Assembly: GCF_001636695.1 (NCBI RefSeq)
Contig: NZ_LGEL01000012.1
Span: forward strand, 30,080-94,079
From: Pedobacter panaciterrae
GTDB lineage: Bacteria > Bacteroidota > Bacteroidia > Sphingobacteriales > Sphingobacteriaceae
Direction of reading: 5' to 3'
DNA length: 64,000 bases
Below are positions 28,258-37,039 of the stretch, in pieces. Position 1 is the first letter of the stretch. Every line of letters starts with the position of its first letter. The notes under the pieces are model-generated. The model was not told where the DNA came from. It did not search any database and saw only the letters and a program-made list of their open reading frames with translations. A program made the position numbers and the translations under genes.

Positions 28258-30723
28258 ATGAACAAATCTAACAGATTAAAGGTCCTTGGCTTGCTGGCTT
28301 GCTTTTTCGCAATTGGCCAAACTCAAGCTCAAGACAGAAAGGCCCCATCCTATCCACTAATTACACACAATCCCAACTTCAGTATCTGGTCAAGTACCGA
28401 CCAGCTCAACGCATCTACTACTACCCACTGGACAGGCGCAGATCACTCTCTCCTTGGTCTGATCAATGTAGACGGCAATATATACCGCTTTCTTGGAAAG
28501 GAAGAAGCAAACTATAAAACTATACTGGGTACCTCTGATGAAACACCTTATACGGTAAAGTATACAGAAGCAACTCCAAAAGGCGACTGGATGTCAACTG
28601 CTTATGCTGCTGAAGACTGGAAGTCGGGTTCTGCACCTATAGGTGATGATGCCAAACAAGTAAAAACACTTTGGAAATCTGACGATATCTGGGTAAGAAG
28701 GGTTTTCAATATTGCCAATCCTGCCAGCATCAATGAACTGTTGTTAAAAATGAACCACGATGACAACATCGAAGTATATCTGAACGGTAAAAAGGTATAC
28801 GAAAAACAAGGTTGGACCAATACTTTCCAGTATTTCCCCATTAATAAAAGTGATTTAAAGGCTGGTCAGAACGTGATCGCCATCCATCTGGCTAACACGG
28901 CAGGCGGCAGGTATCTGGATTTTGGTTTGGCAGATAAATTGAAAGACAATGCCGCTAAAATCCAACTGGCAAAACAAAAAAATGTAGAGGTAACTGCTAC
29001 GCAGACCATCTATGACTTTACTTGTGGGAAGGTAGATCTAAAACTGACTTTTACTTCGCCTCTTCTTATGAATGATTTGGGATTGCTGGCCCGTCCGGTT
29101 TCCTACATCACTTACAGTGTACAGGCCAACGATAAAAAGGCCCATGCAGTAAAGGTATTTCTAAGTGCTTCTTCAAATATTGCAGTATACAGACCTTCTC
29201 AGGAAGTAACAGCAAAAAAATACTCAACAGCTACATTAACGATCCTTAAAGCTGGTACCGTAGAACAACCAACATTGCAAAAGGCAGCTGATGACATGCG
29301 TATTGACTGGGGTTATTTTTATGTAGCTGCTCCTAAATCAAGTAATGCTGTACAATTCATTACTAATGGCAGTTCTGCTGCTGATGCTTTCAGAAATGGT
29401 GCTTCAGCTTCTACAGCATCAACAGGCAAATCTCTTGCTTTGAATACGGTTGTTCCTTTTGGAACTGTTGGACAAACACCCGTAGAACGTTTCGTTGAGC
29501 TGGGCTATGATGAGGTTTATTCAATTCAGTATTTCAAAAACAACCTGAGACCCTGGTGGAATACTTCTGGTAAGGAAACTATGGAGGGCCAACTAACAGA
29601 TGCTGCTAATCAATACAAAGAGGTGATGCAAAAATGCAGAACCTTCAATAAAGAGGTGTATGCAGATGCGCTGAAATCTGGTGGTAAAGAATATGCACAT
29701 CTGTGCATGCTTGGATACCGTCAGAGTATTGCAGCTCATACTCTTGTAAAAAGTCCGGATGGGGAAATATTATGGCTATCTAAAGAAAACAATAGCGGTG
29801 GTTTCATCAATACTGTGGATGTGACTTATCCTTCTGCACCACTCTACCTGATTTACAATCCTTCTTTACTACAAGGTATGTTGAATGGTATTTTCTATTT
29901 CAGCGAAAGCGGCAAGTACCCTCATCCATGGGCAGCACACGATTTGGGAACCTACCCATTAGCTAATGGTCAGACTTATGGAGAGCCTATGCCTGTCGAA
30001 GAATCAGGTAATATGATTATCCTTACCGCTGCAATAACTAAAGCACAGGGTAATGCAAACTATGCGAAAAAGCACTGGAAAACATTAACTACATGGGCTG
30101 ATTACTTAACCAAAGAAGGTTTGGATCCTAAAACACAATTATGTACGGATGATTTTGCCGGTCACCTTGCCAGGAACGCGAACTTATCAGTAAAGGCGAT
30201 AGTAGGTATTGCTAGTTATGCACAAATGGCAGAGGCACTTGGCTATACTGAAACTGCTACAAAATACAGGGCTATTGCTGAAAGCATGGTACCTAAATGG
30301 ATAGAAATGGCTGACGCTGGCGATCATTATGCATTGACTTTTGACGACAAGAACACATGGAGCCAGAAATATAATCTTGTTTGGGATAAGGTTTTAGGCC
30401 TTAACTTGTTCCCACAGAAAATCTACGATACAGAAATCAAGTATTATCTGACAAAACAAAACAAATTCGGTTTGCCGCTTGACAGCAGAAAAGCTTACAC
30501 CAAAAATGACTGGATCTTATGGACAGCAACTTTTGCTCCTACAAGAGAAGCGTTTGAAGCTTTAGTAAAACCTGTTTACAGACACGCTATCGAAACTGAA
30601 TCGCGCGTTCCATTGAACGATTTCTATGATTCCAATACAGGTATTCGTGACAATTTTAAAGCAAGAAGTGTGGTTGGCGGTTTCTACATGAAACTTTTTG
30701 CTGACAAACTAAAAGAAAAATAA
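28258..30723 (+). CDS. Secreted glutaminase-type protein (DUF5127/DUF4965/DUF1793)
   Basis: An 821-residue exported protein with a signal peptide (about 1-24, ending GQTQAQ). The N-terminal region is a beta-sandwich (YPLITHNPNFSIWSSTDQLN; TTHWTGADHSLLGLI). A galactose-binding-like insert follows (about 110-220; INELLLKMNHDDNIEVYLNG). The C-terminal half is an alpha/alpha barrel with SKENNSGGFINTVDVTYPS and TDDFAGHLARNANLSVKAIV. This order matches the DUF5127-DUF4965-DUF1793 family named after fungal glutaminase A. Whether the bacterial members act on glutamine or on another substrate is not established. Confidence 0.85.
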   Translation: MNKSNRLKVLGLLACFFAIGQTQAQDRKAPSYPLITHNPNFSIWSSTDQLNASTTTHWTGADHSLLGLINVDGNIYRFLGKEEANYKTILGTSDETPYTVKYTEATPKGDWMSTAYAAEDWKSGSAPIGDDAKQVKTLWKSDDIWVRRVFNIANPASINELLLKMNHDDNIEVYLNGKKVYEKQGWTNTFQYFPINKSDLKAGQNVIAIHLANTAGGRYLDFGLADKLKDNAAKIQLAKQKNVEVTATQTIYDFTCGKVDLKLTFTSPLLMNDLGLLARPVSYITYSVQANDKKAHAVKVFLSASSNIAVYRPSQEVTAKKYSTATLTILKAGTVEQPTLQKAADDMRIDWGYFYVAAPKSSNAVQFITNGSSAADAFRNGASASTASTGKSLALNTVVPFGTVGQTPVERFVELGYDEVYSIQYFKNNLRPWWNTSGKETMEGQLTDAANQYKEVMQKCRTFNKEVYADALKSGGKEYAHLCMLGYRQSIAAHTLVKSPDGEILWLSKENNSGGFINTVDVTYPSAPLYLIYNPSLLQGMLNGIFYFSESGKYPHPWAAHDLGTYPLANGQTYGEPMPVEESGNMIILTAAITKAQGNANYAKKHWKTLTTWADYLTKEGLDPKTQLCTDDFAGHLARNANLSVKAIVGIASYAQMAEALGYTETATKYRAIAESMVPKWIEMADAGDHYALTFDDKNTWSQKYNLVWDKVLGLNLFPQKIYDTEIKYYLTKQNKFGLPLDSRKAYTKNDWILWTATFAPTREAFEALVKPVYRHAIETESRVPLNDFYDSNTGIRDNFKARSVVGGFYMKLFADKLKEK

Positions 30724-30746
30724 GCTATTTGCTAAAATGAATATGG

Positions 30747-30774
30747 GAGGGTGTTGAACAGACACCCTCTTTTT
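30747..30774 (+). terminator. Rho-independent terminator after the glutaminase-type gene
   Basis: GAGGGTGT (30747-30754) pairs with ACACCCTC (30762-30769), loop TGAACAG, followed by five T residues. It lies 24 bases after the stop codon. Confidence 0.9.
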
Positions 30775-30805
30775 GTATATTAGATAATTAACAGACTTTA
30801 TACTC

Positions 30806-31198
30806 ATGCTTATTTTGAAGAAAAAATATACCGCCTGGCTTTATTTACCTGGAATAGTTGCCATTATGTTTTCGGCTGCCTGCAAAAAGAAAAATGAAGC
30901 AGCCAAAAGAATAAAGGAAGGTACCGTTGTAGAAATTGGGGCTGTTTTACCTGAAATACGGGATACCAGAAATGACACTGTAATGTTAGCGCTTTATCCG
31001 CATGCACGCTTTTTCTTTATCGACCTGAGTTTGAAAAACAGTGACAAATATATAAATCTGATTAAGCAAGCTAACAAAAAGGATATTCCATTAAGGGTAA
31101 GAGTATATGAGGACAACCAGAGTGAGGTTGCTGAACTTTATCCTGCAACAGCAAAAGACCTTGAAAATTACAATAAATCAAAGATTCCTACAGATTAA
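30806..31198 (+). CDS. Small hypothetical lipoprotein
   Basis: A 130-residue protein with a lipoprotein signal (VAIMFSAACKKKNEA; the Cys at about residue 26 is the probable lipidation site). The mature part is short, charged and mixed alpha/beta. I do not recognise a family. It sits after a terminator and 16 bases from a convergent methyltransferase gene, so it is probably its own transcript. Confidence 0.65.
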   Translation: MLILKKKYTAWLYLPGIVAIMFSAACKKKNEAAKRIKEGTVVEIGAVLPEIRDTRNDTVMLALYPHARFFFIDLSLKNSDKYINLIKQANKKDIPLRVRVYEDNQSEVAELYPATAKDLENYNKSKIPTD

Positions 31199-31214
31199 CA
31201 GCAGCTCCCCCTTG

Positions 31215-31937
31215 TTACTTTACTGCTCCGAAAGCAGCAAAATATGAATTCTTATGTAGTATTTCAGTCTCTCTAAATCCTACTTTCCTTAACAAAGCCA
31301 ACTGATAGTTTAATGAACGCGGGGTATCCTCATAGGCAATGTAATCAAATACTTTCTGTGCGTACTCTGCCCCGCCAAGTGTTTCAAGGTATGCCCTGTA
31401 TTTATCTTGAAAAAGGCTATTAATCTTTGTAGAATCGTGTGTAATCAAATCGGAAATCCAAATACTACCACCAGGCTTCAATGCATTATATATTTTGGTA
31501 AATACAAATTCCCAGTCAACGTCTGTACGCAAATGATGTAATGTGGCAGCAGCAAGTACAATATCAAAGTGATTATCCGGAAAATCAAGGTTACGCATAT
31601 CATCTTGTATAATGGTTACCTTTCCGCTGGTCTTTGCCGATACCCTATCTTTTGCCCGCTCTAGCATTGGCATACTCAAATCGTTCAATGTGCAATTCAA
31701 ATCGGGGATTTTGCTCAACATTTTCAAAGTGTAATTACCTGCTCCACAACCTATATCTAATAATTCTTTTGCATGTGGATTAATGTATTTTGCAGCCTCA
31801 GTGCATAATTCCATGGTAATCGGAGCATCAATAGTAGTTTGTTGCCCGGATTCAAGATTTGAAAAACGCTCAACATCATTATCAAACCTTGCTTTAATTT
31901 CTTCGTTAGTAGCCTTTTTGGAATCTTCTGTTTTCAT
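31215..31937 (-). CDS. Class I SAM-dependent methyltransferase
   Basis: A 240-residue cytosolic protein. The SAM-binding motif I is LLDIGCGAGNYTLKML (about 80-95). The acidic motif II region is LNCTLNDLSMPMLERA, followed by IIQDDMRNLDF and the post-motif FDIVLAAATLHHL. The pattern fits Methyltransf_11/25 enzymes acting on small molecules; the substrate is unknown. The gene is divergent from a LysR regulator, and a CAAAACTA (TAGTTTTG on its strand, 31959-31966) is a possible -7 element. The LysR protein may regulate it. Confidence 0.92.
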   Translation of the reverse strand: MKTEDSKKATNEEIKARFDNDVERFSNLESGQQTTIDAPITMELCTEAAKYINPHAKELLDIGCGAGNYTLKMLSKIPDLNCTLNDLSMPMLERAKDRVSAKTSGKVTIIQDDMRNLDFPDNHFDIVLAAATLHHLRTDVDWEFVFTKIYNALKPGGSIWISDLITHDSTKINSLFQDKYRAYLETLGGAEYAQKVFDYIAYEDTPRSLNYQLALLRKVGFRETEILHKNSYFAAFGAVK

Positions 31938-32033
31938 TTTTTATTCTTTTTGATTTGTCAAAACTAATGGCTTTTACCATATTTGAGAAATATCAATTAC
32001 ATCAACTTACGATACTTAATAGGTATTACTTAT

Positions 32034-32918
32034 ATGGAGCTCAGACACCTTTTGTATTTTAAAACTGTTGCAGAAGAATTGCATTTTACAAAAGCTGCAA
32101 CAAAACTTTTTATTTCCCAGCCCCCATTAAGTCGCCAGATTAAAGAATTGGAAGAGGAACTAGAGGTCCAATTATTTACGCGTAACAACAAACGGGTGGC
32201 CTTAACAGATGCCGGAAAGTATTTTAAAAATGAAGTTGATGGGATTTTTGCCAGACTGGAGGAAAGCAAAAATATAGCTCGTCAAATTCATTTAAGTGTT
32301 AGCGGAGAATTAAAGATAGGTTATATAAGTTCAGTGTATCAATCCTATCTCGCAGAAATTTTAAAGGCAATGCGCGAAGAATTTCCCTATATAAAAACAG
32401 GCTTGTTTGAAATGCCAACAATAACCCAGATTGAAGCATTGGAGCAGGGAAAATTAGATGTAGGTATTTTAAGAGCTCCTATTCTTTCCGAAAAATTAAT
32501 TGTTAAGACCTTATTTTTTGATCCTTTTATAGTTGTTATACCTCTATCAATGCAAAAGTTCAGCACAAACAAGGAACTGGCTGACTTCTTAAAAAAGACC
32601 CCATTTATTTTTTTCAATAAAGAATTTGCACCTCACTATAGCGATAAACTAATTGAAATTTGCAAACGCATGCAATTTACACCTGATATTACACATGAAG
32701 CCAACAATGTTCATTCTATATTACAATTGGTAGAAGCAGGCCTTGGTGTATCTATATTACCACTCTCACTCAAAAAACAATATGAATATTTAAAAGTCTC
32801 ATTTATTGAATTGAAAGACATTCCGGTAAATACCGAAGTTGTAGTAGCTTACAAACAAACCAACAGAAATCCTGCACTGAAATGGTTTATTGATAATTAC
32901 AGTAATACCAATAACTAA
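32034..32918 (+). CDS. LysR-type transcriptional regulator
   Basis: A 294-residue regulator from ATG 32034 (MELRHLLYF). The open frame extends to a TTG at 31983, but the family N-terminus begins at MELRHL. The winged helix occupies about 1-60 (FTKAATKLFISQPPLSRQIK; ELEEELEVQLFTRNNKRVAL). The substrate-binding domain follows (SGELKIGYISSVYQSYLAEI). It is divergent from the methyltransferase gene and precedes a barrel receptor by 32 bases in the same orientation. Either neighbour could be its target. Confidence 0.93.
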   Translation: MELRHLLYFKTVAEELHFTKAATKLFISQPPLSRQIKELEEELEVQLFTRNNKRVALTDAGKYFKNEVDGIFARLEESKNIARQIHLSVSGELKIGYISSVYQSYLAEILKAMREEFPYIKTGLFEMPTITQIEALEQGKLDVGILRAPILSEKLIVKTLFFDPFIVVIPLSMQKFSTNKELADFLKKTPFIFFNKEFAPHYSDKLIEICKRMQFTPDITHEANNVHSILQLVEAGLGVSILPLSLKKQYEYLKVSFIELKDIPVNTEVVVAYKQTNRNPALKWFIDNYSNTNN

Positions 32919-32950
32919 TTAATCACAACATCAACCGAACCAACTATTTA

Positions 32951-35422
32951 ATGACATCTCTAAATATTAAGCAATTCCTATTATCACTCTCTATAACAAT
33001 ATGTTTCTTCTCGAGGTCTGCGGCTCAAAATACGGTAAAGTTTACACTGAAAGGTGCTATCAGGAATGCCAAAAATGAGGCAATTGATGGTGCCACTTTG
33101 CTATTAAAAGATAGCATTAGCGGAAAGGTGGTCATACAAGATCTAAGTAATCCGGATGGAACTTTTACACTGACCGCTGCTTCAGGTAACTATATGCTTT
33201 CAGTAAGTTATTTAACCGTCCTTTCTTATCAGAGCAATTTTTTGAAATTATCTGACAATATCGATCTGGGCGTTATACATATTGAAACAGCTGGCCGTAG
33301 CTTAAAGGAAATTGTAATTGAAAGTACTGGTAGTAAACCCATTATTCAGATACAAGGGAGAAAACTAATATATAACGTACAAAAAAGCATAACTGCACAA
33401 GGCACTAATGCATTAGAAGCATTAAAGAAAACACCCGGGGTAATCGTTAATCAGGATAATTCAATTACATTGAATGGTGCCAGTGGTGCTTTGGTCATGA
33501 TCAACGGCCGTCAGACTTATTTACAAGCTGAAGAACTTTCGCAACTGCTTAAGTCCATTCCGTCTTCCGATTTAAAATCGATCGAGATTATTAAAAACCC
33601 TTCTGCCGAATATGATGCTGCTGGAACTGGTGGCATTGTCAATCTGGTACTCCAAAAGTCTCTTGCTGAAGGTTTTAATGGCAGTATAAACAATGGTATT
33701 GCTTATGGGGAAACCATTAAGCAAAACACAAACCTGAATCTGAATTTCCGAAAAGGCAAAATGAATATTTTTGGAGGCTACAATCATAATTTTGGGCATT
33801 TTGCTATGGATTATGACAATGATAGAACCACCAATGGTAAAGTCTATTTGAATGCCAATCATGATGTAGATAAGCGCCATAGCATGGGTTCAACATTAGG
33901 CGCTGATTATGCTATTGATACTAATAAAACTATTGGAATTGTTTTAAACGGTAACTTCTTAAGTGGTGGAACTGGTTCGATGGAATCACTAAAAAATAGT
34001 CTGATAGAGTCATTAACTAATTTATATGATCAGTCAAGCGGACAACTGTTACAGACTCTGAAAAGTCAAAGTAACTATCCGAGCCAACATGCAAACCGAT
34101 ATAATGCCAATTTGAACTATCGATACAAGGGCAGGAATAACACCACATTCGACATAGATGCTGATTATGGATTCTTTGATGGTGCTGCTGAAAATCTCAG
34201 TACCAATAGGTTTTATTCCTCCGATGGTCAGTTTCAATCTTCAAATAATTTCTTTGTGGCCAATAGCAGGAACATTAAATTGTATGCAGTAAAGGCCGAC
34301 TATGGTTTTACGATAGGCAATGGAAGAATTGTAACTGGTGCAAAATTCTCCAATGTAAACGCCAGTAATATTTTTAATCAGTATGACACAAACAGCGGTG
34401 TTAATATAATAGATATAAACTTATCAAATACCTTTAAATATCAGGAACAGATAACCGCGGGATACCTTAAGTATGAAACACCAATTAGTGATAAAATAAG
34501 CATGGATATTGGAGTAAGGTTGGAGAACACTCACTCTGATGGGAATCTGCAACCTCTTGCGGGAAGTACTCAGGTACCAACAACAGTTGGCAGAGATTAT
34601 TTGAATGTCTTTCCTACAGCTGGGCTCACTTTAAAGACGGAGGATTCTGGTACTTATAATTTAAGTTTTGCACGCCGTATTGACCGTCCTGCCTATAATA
34701 GTCTCAATCCTTTTTCATATCCTGTTGATGAATTGTCCTACTGGAAAGGGAATCCGTTTCTTCAACCCCAATATGCCAATACCTTATCTCTGCAATATAG
34801 CCATAAAAGCACTACCATATCAGCCGGCTATACGCATACAAGTGATTTAGCAAGTCAAATAACCGAGGTGATAGACGCCAATCGGATCATTATGGTACCA
34901 AGAAATATCGGCTTTCAAAACAATTTCAATTTAACCTTTACACAACAACTTAAGCTAACCCAATGGTGGAATTTCGGTGTAACAGGAATAGGCTATCTTT
35001 TGGAGAATAAGGTTGGAACCCTTGAATTTGGCAACTACAGTCCAAGTCGCTTCTCAGGGATTATAAATATCCAACAAACATTTAACTTACCTGGCAACAT
35101 TACCGCGGAGGCTGCTAGTATTTTTAATTCGAGTAATATATCTGGTTTGAATAGCCATACTAAAGGCAACTCACAAATTGACATTGGCTTTCAGAAAAAA
35201 CTGATCCATGAACAAGCTACCCTTTCGCTTGCCGCTTCTGATATATTCAGAACAAACCGTATTAGTACTGATAGCCAGCTAAGCGGTTTAAAGCTTCATA
35301 GCACTTATGTTGGCGAGTCCCGTCAGTTAAGATTAAATTTTACTTATCGCTTTGGAAATAATAAGATAAAATCAAAAACTGATCGCGAATCGGGATTGCA
35401 AAACGAGACACAAAGATTATAG
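32951..35422 (+). CDS. Outer-membrane beta-barrel receptor, TonB-dependent type (OMP_b-brl_3)
   Basis: An 823-residue protein with a signal peptide (about 1-26, ending SRSAAQ). A carboxypeptidase-regulatory-like domain spans about 30-110. A plug domain follows (IIQIQGRKLIYNVQKSITAQ; GTNALEALKKTPGVIVNQDN; AEYDAAGTGGIVNLVLQK). The C-terminal barrel includes LSFARRIDRPAYNSLNPFSY, the hallmark also seen in the receptor at 20888. There is no STN domain, so unlike that receptor it is not expected to signal to a sigma factor. No SusD partner is adjacent. It may be co-transcribed with the LysR gene. The ligand is unknown. Confidence 0.9.
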   Translation: MTSLNIKQFLLSLSITICFFSRSAAQNTVKFTLKGAIRNAKNEAIDGATLLLKDSISGKVVIQDLSNPDGTFTLTAASGNYMLSVSYLTVLSYQSNFLKLSDNIDLGVIHIETAGRSLKEIVIESTGSKPIIQIQGRKLIYNVQKSITAQGTNALEALKKTPGVIVNQDNSITLNGASGALVMINGRQTYLQAEELSQLLKSIPSSDLKSIEIIKNPSAEYDAAGTGGIVNLVLQKSLAEGFNGSINNGIAYGETIKQNTNLNLNFRKGKMNIFGGYNHNFGHFAMDYDNDRTTNGKVYLNANHDVDKRHSMGSTLGADYAIDTNKTIGIVLNGNFLSGGTGSMESLKNSLIESLTNLYDQSSGQLLQTLKSQSNYPSQHANRYNANLNYRYKGRNNTTFDIDADYGFFDGAAENLSTNRFYSSDGQFQSSNNFFVANSRNIKLYAVKADYGFTIGNGRIVTGAKFSNVNASNIFNQYDTNSGVNIIDINLSNTFKYQEQITAGYLKYETPISDKISMDIGVRLENTHSDGNLQPLAGSTQVPTTVGRDYLNVFPTAGLTLKTEDSGTYNLSFARRIDRPAYNSLNPFSYPVDELSYWKGNPFLQPQYANTLSLQYSHKSTTISAGYTHTSDLASQITEVIDANRIIMVPRNIGFQNNFNLTFTQQLKLTQWWNFGVTGIGYLLENKVGTLEFGNYSPSRFSGIINIQQTFNLPGNITAEAASIFNSSNISGLNSHTKGNSQIDIGFQKKLIHEQATLSLAASDIFRTNRISTDSQLSGLKLHSTYVGESRQLRLNFTYRFGNNKIKSKTDRESGLQNETQRL

Positions 35423-35710
35423 GGCCCATCTCCTCTTCAGCACTGGGTCACTGGCCTTTCCATGAAATATTTCGCATATCTTTAAGATAAAATCGTAAAA
35501 TAACATTTTATGATATTCTTTAGATAGTGTGTTAATATTACCATTCCAATTAATTTTTTATTTGTTTCTTTAGTCGCTTTAAGAGGGTCCATCACAGTTT
35601 AACATTGAAAATTATCAATAGCTAATTTTGCTCTATAAACTAGCTGCATAATTACATAGCTTAGTGTTGGAAGCCACCTTGATGGCATAAAAAATAAAAC
35701 GTAACTGAAC

Positions 35711-37039
35711 TTGTATATTATTAAATTAGATTCAAAACAATTGGTTTTTGAGGCTTTATCCATTCTGCGTGAAAATGCTGTGGATACCTTACCTGTTTAT
35801 GAAGGTAGTCGCTTTATTGCTGACATTTCCAGAGAGGAAATCACAGATTTTTTAAATCATCTGGACAACGGAAAGAATATATACTATCACAAATTAAATT
35901 TTGATTTAGGAACTGCACTGATCAGAATCAGAGAACAGCGAAGTAAACCGAAAAAATTATCAAACGTATTCATTCGTGTGGCAGTAATAGCTTTCACAAT
36001 TTTAGGCCTTGCCTGGTTCTTTTTCAGCAATACGCATAGTCAGCAGCCTTCCTCATTCCAGAGCAAGGCTAGCCGCTCGCTTGCAAATAACGTTATTCTT
36101 CCCGGCTCAAATAAAGCAACATTAACCCTTGGAAATGGTACAAGCATAAGCTTAAGTGAAGCAAAAACCGGAGTTGTGGTTGATGCCTCAGGTTTAACGT
36201 ACAATGACAATACCGCCGTCATCCAGAACGGCACCTCGTCATCTTATCTTCCCGAAAATTCCGGTCATCATGGCAATTCCGGTCGTAATGACAATTCCCG
36301 TCATCTCGACAACAGGAGAGATCTCTTGAATAACACCGACAAGAGATCTCTCCCATACGGTCGAGATGACGGGGGCAGCCAAATTGGCGCTCAAAATAAC
36401 CTAATTGTAGCTACTCCTCGTGGCGGCCAGTATCAAATCACATTACCAGATGGAACTAAAGTTTGGTTAAATGCTGCTTCTAAATTGAAGTTCCCTTCTA
36501 GTTTTACCGGTGCGGCTCAACGTAAGGTTGACTTAAGTGGAGAAGCTTATTTTGAAGTAACAAAAGACAAAAAACATCCTTTCATCGTAATATCTAACGA
36601 ACAGCAAGTAGAAGTATTAGGAACGCATTTCAACATAAGCAGCTATACTGACGAGGATAATATCAAAACAACTTTGCTTGAAGGCTCGGTAGCAGTTCGT
36701 AATCCGGGATCTACAATGCAGGTAACCCTCAAACCTGGTCAGCAATCCAATTTCACAACCAACAAGCCTATTGTAGTTAAACAAGTTGACGCAAATGATG
36801 CTATTGCCTGGAAGAATGGTAAATTCGCATTCCGAAATGAATCTTTGGAAAGCATTATGAATAAAGTAGCCAGATGGTACGATGTTGAAATCGTTTACCA
36901 AAACAATGAGATAAGCAAAGAAATTTTAGGAGGATCATTTACCAGATCTGAAGGGATTTCTGAGATACTTAAAACGCTTGAACTAGTTGGGGATGTGCAT
37001 TTTAAAATACAGGATAGAAAGATTATTGTAACTAATTAA
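35711..37039 (+). CDS. FecR-like protein with atypical CBS-like N-terminus and in-frame repeat insertion
   Basis: A 442-residue protein. Residues about 9-48 (VFEALSILRENAVDTLPVYE, then GSRFIADISREEITDFL) read like the second half of a CBS domain. The usual FecR anti-sigma N-terminus is absent. A membrane helix spans about 93-110. The periplasmic FecR domain starts near 135 and resumes after an insertion (QITLPDGTKVWLNAASKLKF, KVDLSGEAYFEVTKDK, VLGTHFNISSYTD), ending with DUF4974. Residues about 185-222 are encoded by a tandem repeat plus a palindromic element. The start must be non-ATG: TTG at 35711, or CTG at 35705, with an in-frame stop at 35702. It overlaps the SusC gene by one base. No ECF sigma gene is adjacent. 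Confidence 0.85.
   Translation: MYIIKLDSKQLVFEALSILRENAVDTLPVYEGSRFIADISREEITDFLNHLDNGKNIYYHKLNFDLGTALIRIREQRSKPKKLSNVFIRVAVIAFTILGLAWFFFSNTHSQQPSSFQSKASRSLANNVILPGSNKATLTLGNGTSISLSEAKTGVVVDASGLTYNDNTAVIQNGTSSSYLPENSGHHGNSGRNDNSRHLDNRRDLLNNTDKRSLPYGRDDGGSQIGAQNNLIVATPRGGQYQITLPDGTKVWLNAASKLKFPSSFTGAAQRKVDLSGEAYFEVTKDKKHPFIVISNEQQVEVLGTHFNISSYTDEDNIKTTLLEGSVAVRNPGSTMQVTLKPGQQSNFTTNKPIVVKQVDANDAIAWKNGKFAFRNESLESIMNKVARWYDVEIVYQNNEISKEILGGSFTRSEGISEILKTLELVGDVHFKIQDRKIIVTN
36263..36298 (+). repeat. Two tandem 18-bp repeats inside the FecR-like gene
   Basis: 36263-36280 (GGTCATCATGGCAATTCC) and 36281-36298 (GGTCGTAATGACAATTCC) match at 15 of 18 bases and encode the hexapeptides HHGNSG and RNDNSR. 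They directly abut the palindromic element and resemble its terminal GTCATC sequence. Confidence 0.75.
36297..36373. repeat. Palindromic element inside the FecR-like coding sequence
   Basis: A 77-bp unit. The outer arms CCCGTCATCTCGAC (36297-36310) and GTCGAGATGACGGG (36360-36373) are perfect 14-bp inverted repeats. The inner arms AGAGATCTCTTG and CAAGAGATCTCT are perfect 12-bp inverted repeats. The same architecture is seen in the intergenic copies at 4977, 5130 and 20787. It is read through in frame, encoding a polar segment about 26 residues long. Confidence 0.9.

Noticed and set aside
35492-35514. ATCGTAAAAT-N3-ATTTTATGAT near-palindrome after the barrel receptor gene
   Set aside because: It has one mismatch, lies in very AT-rich DNA and has no T run, so it is too weak to call as a terminator or operator.
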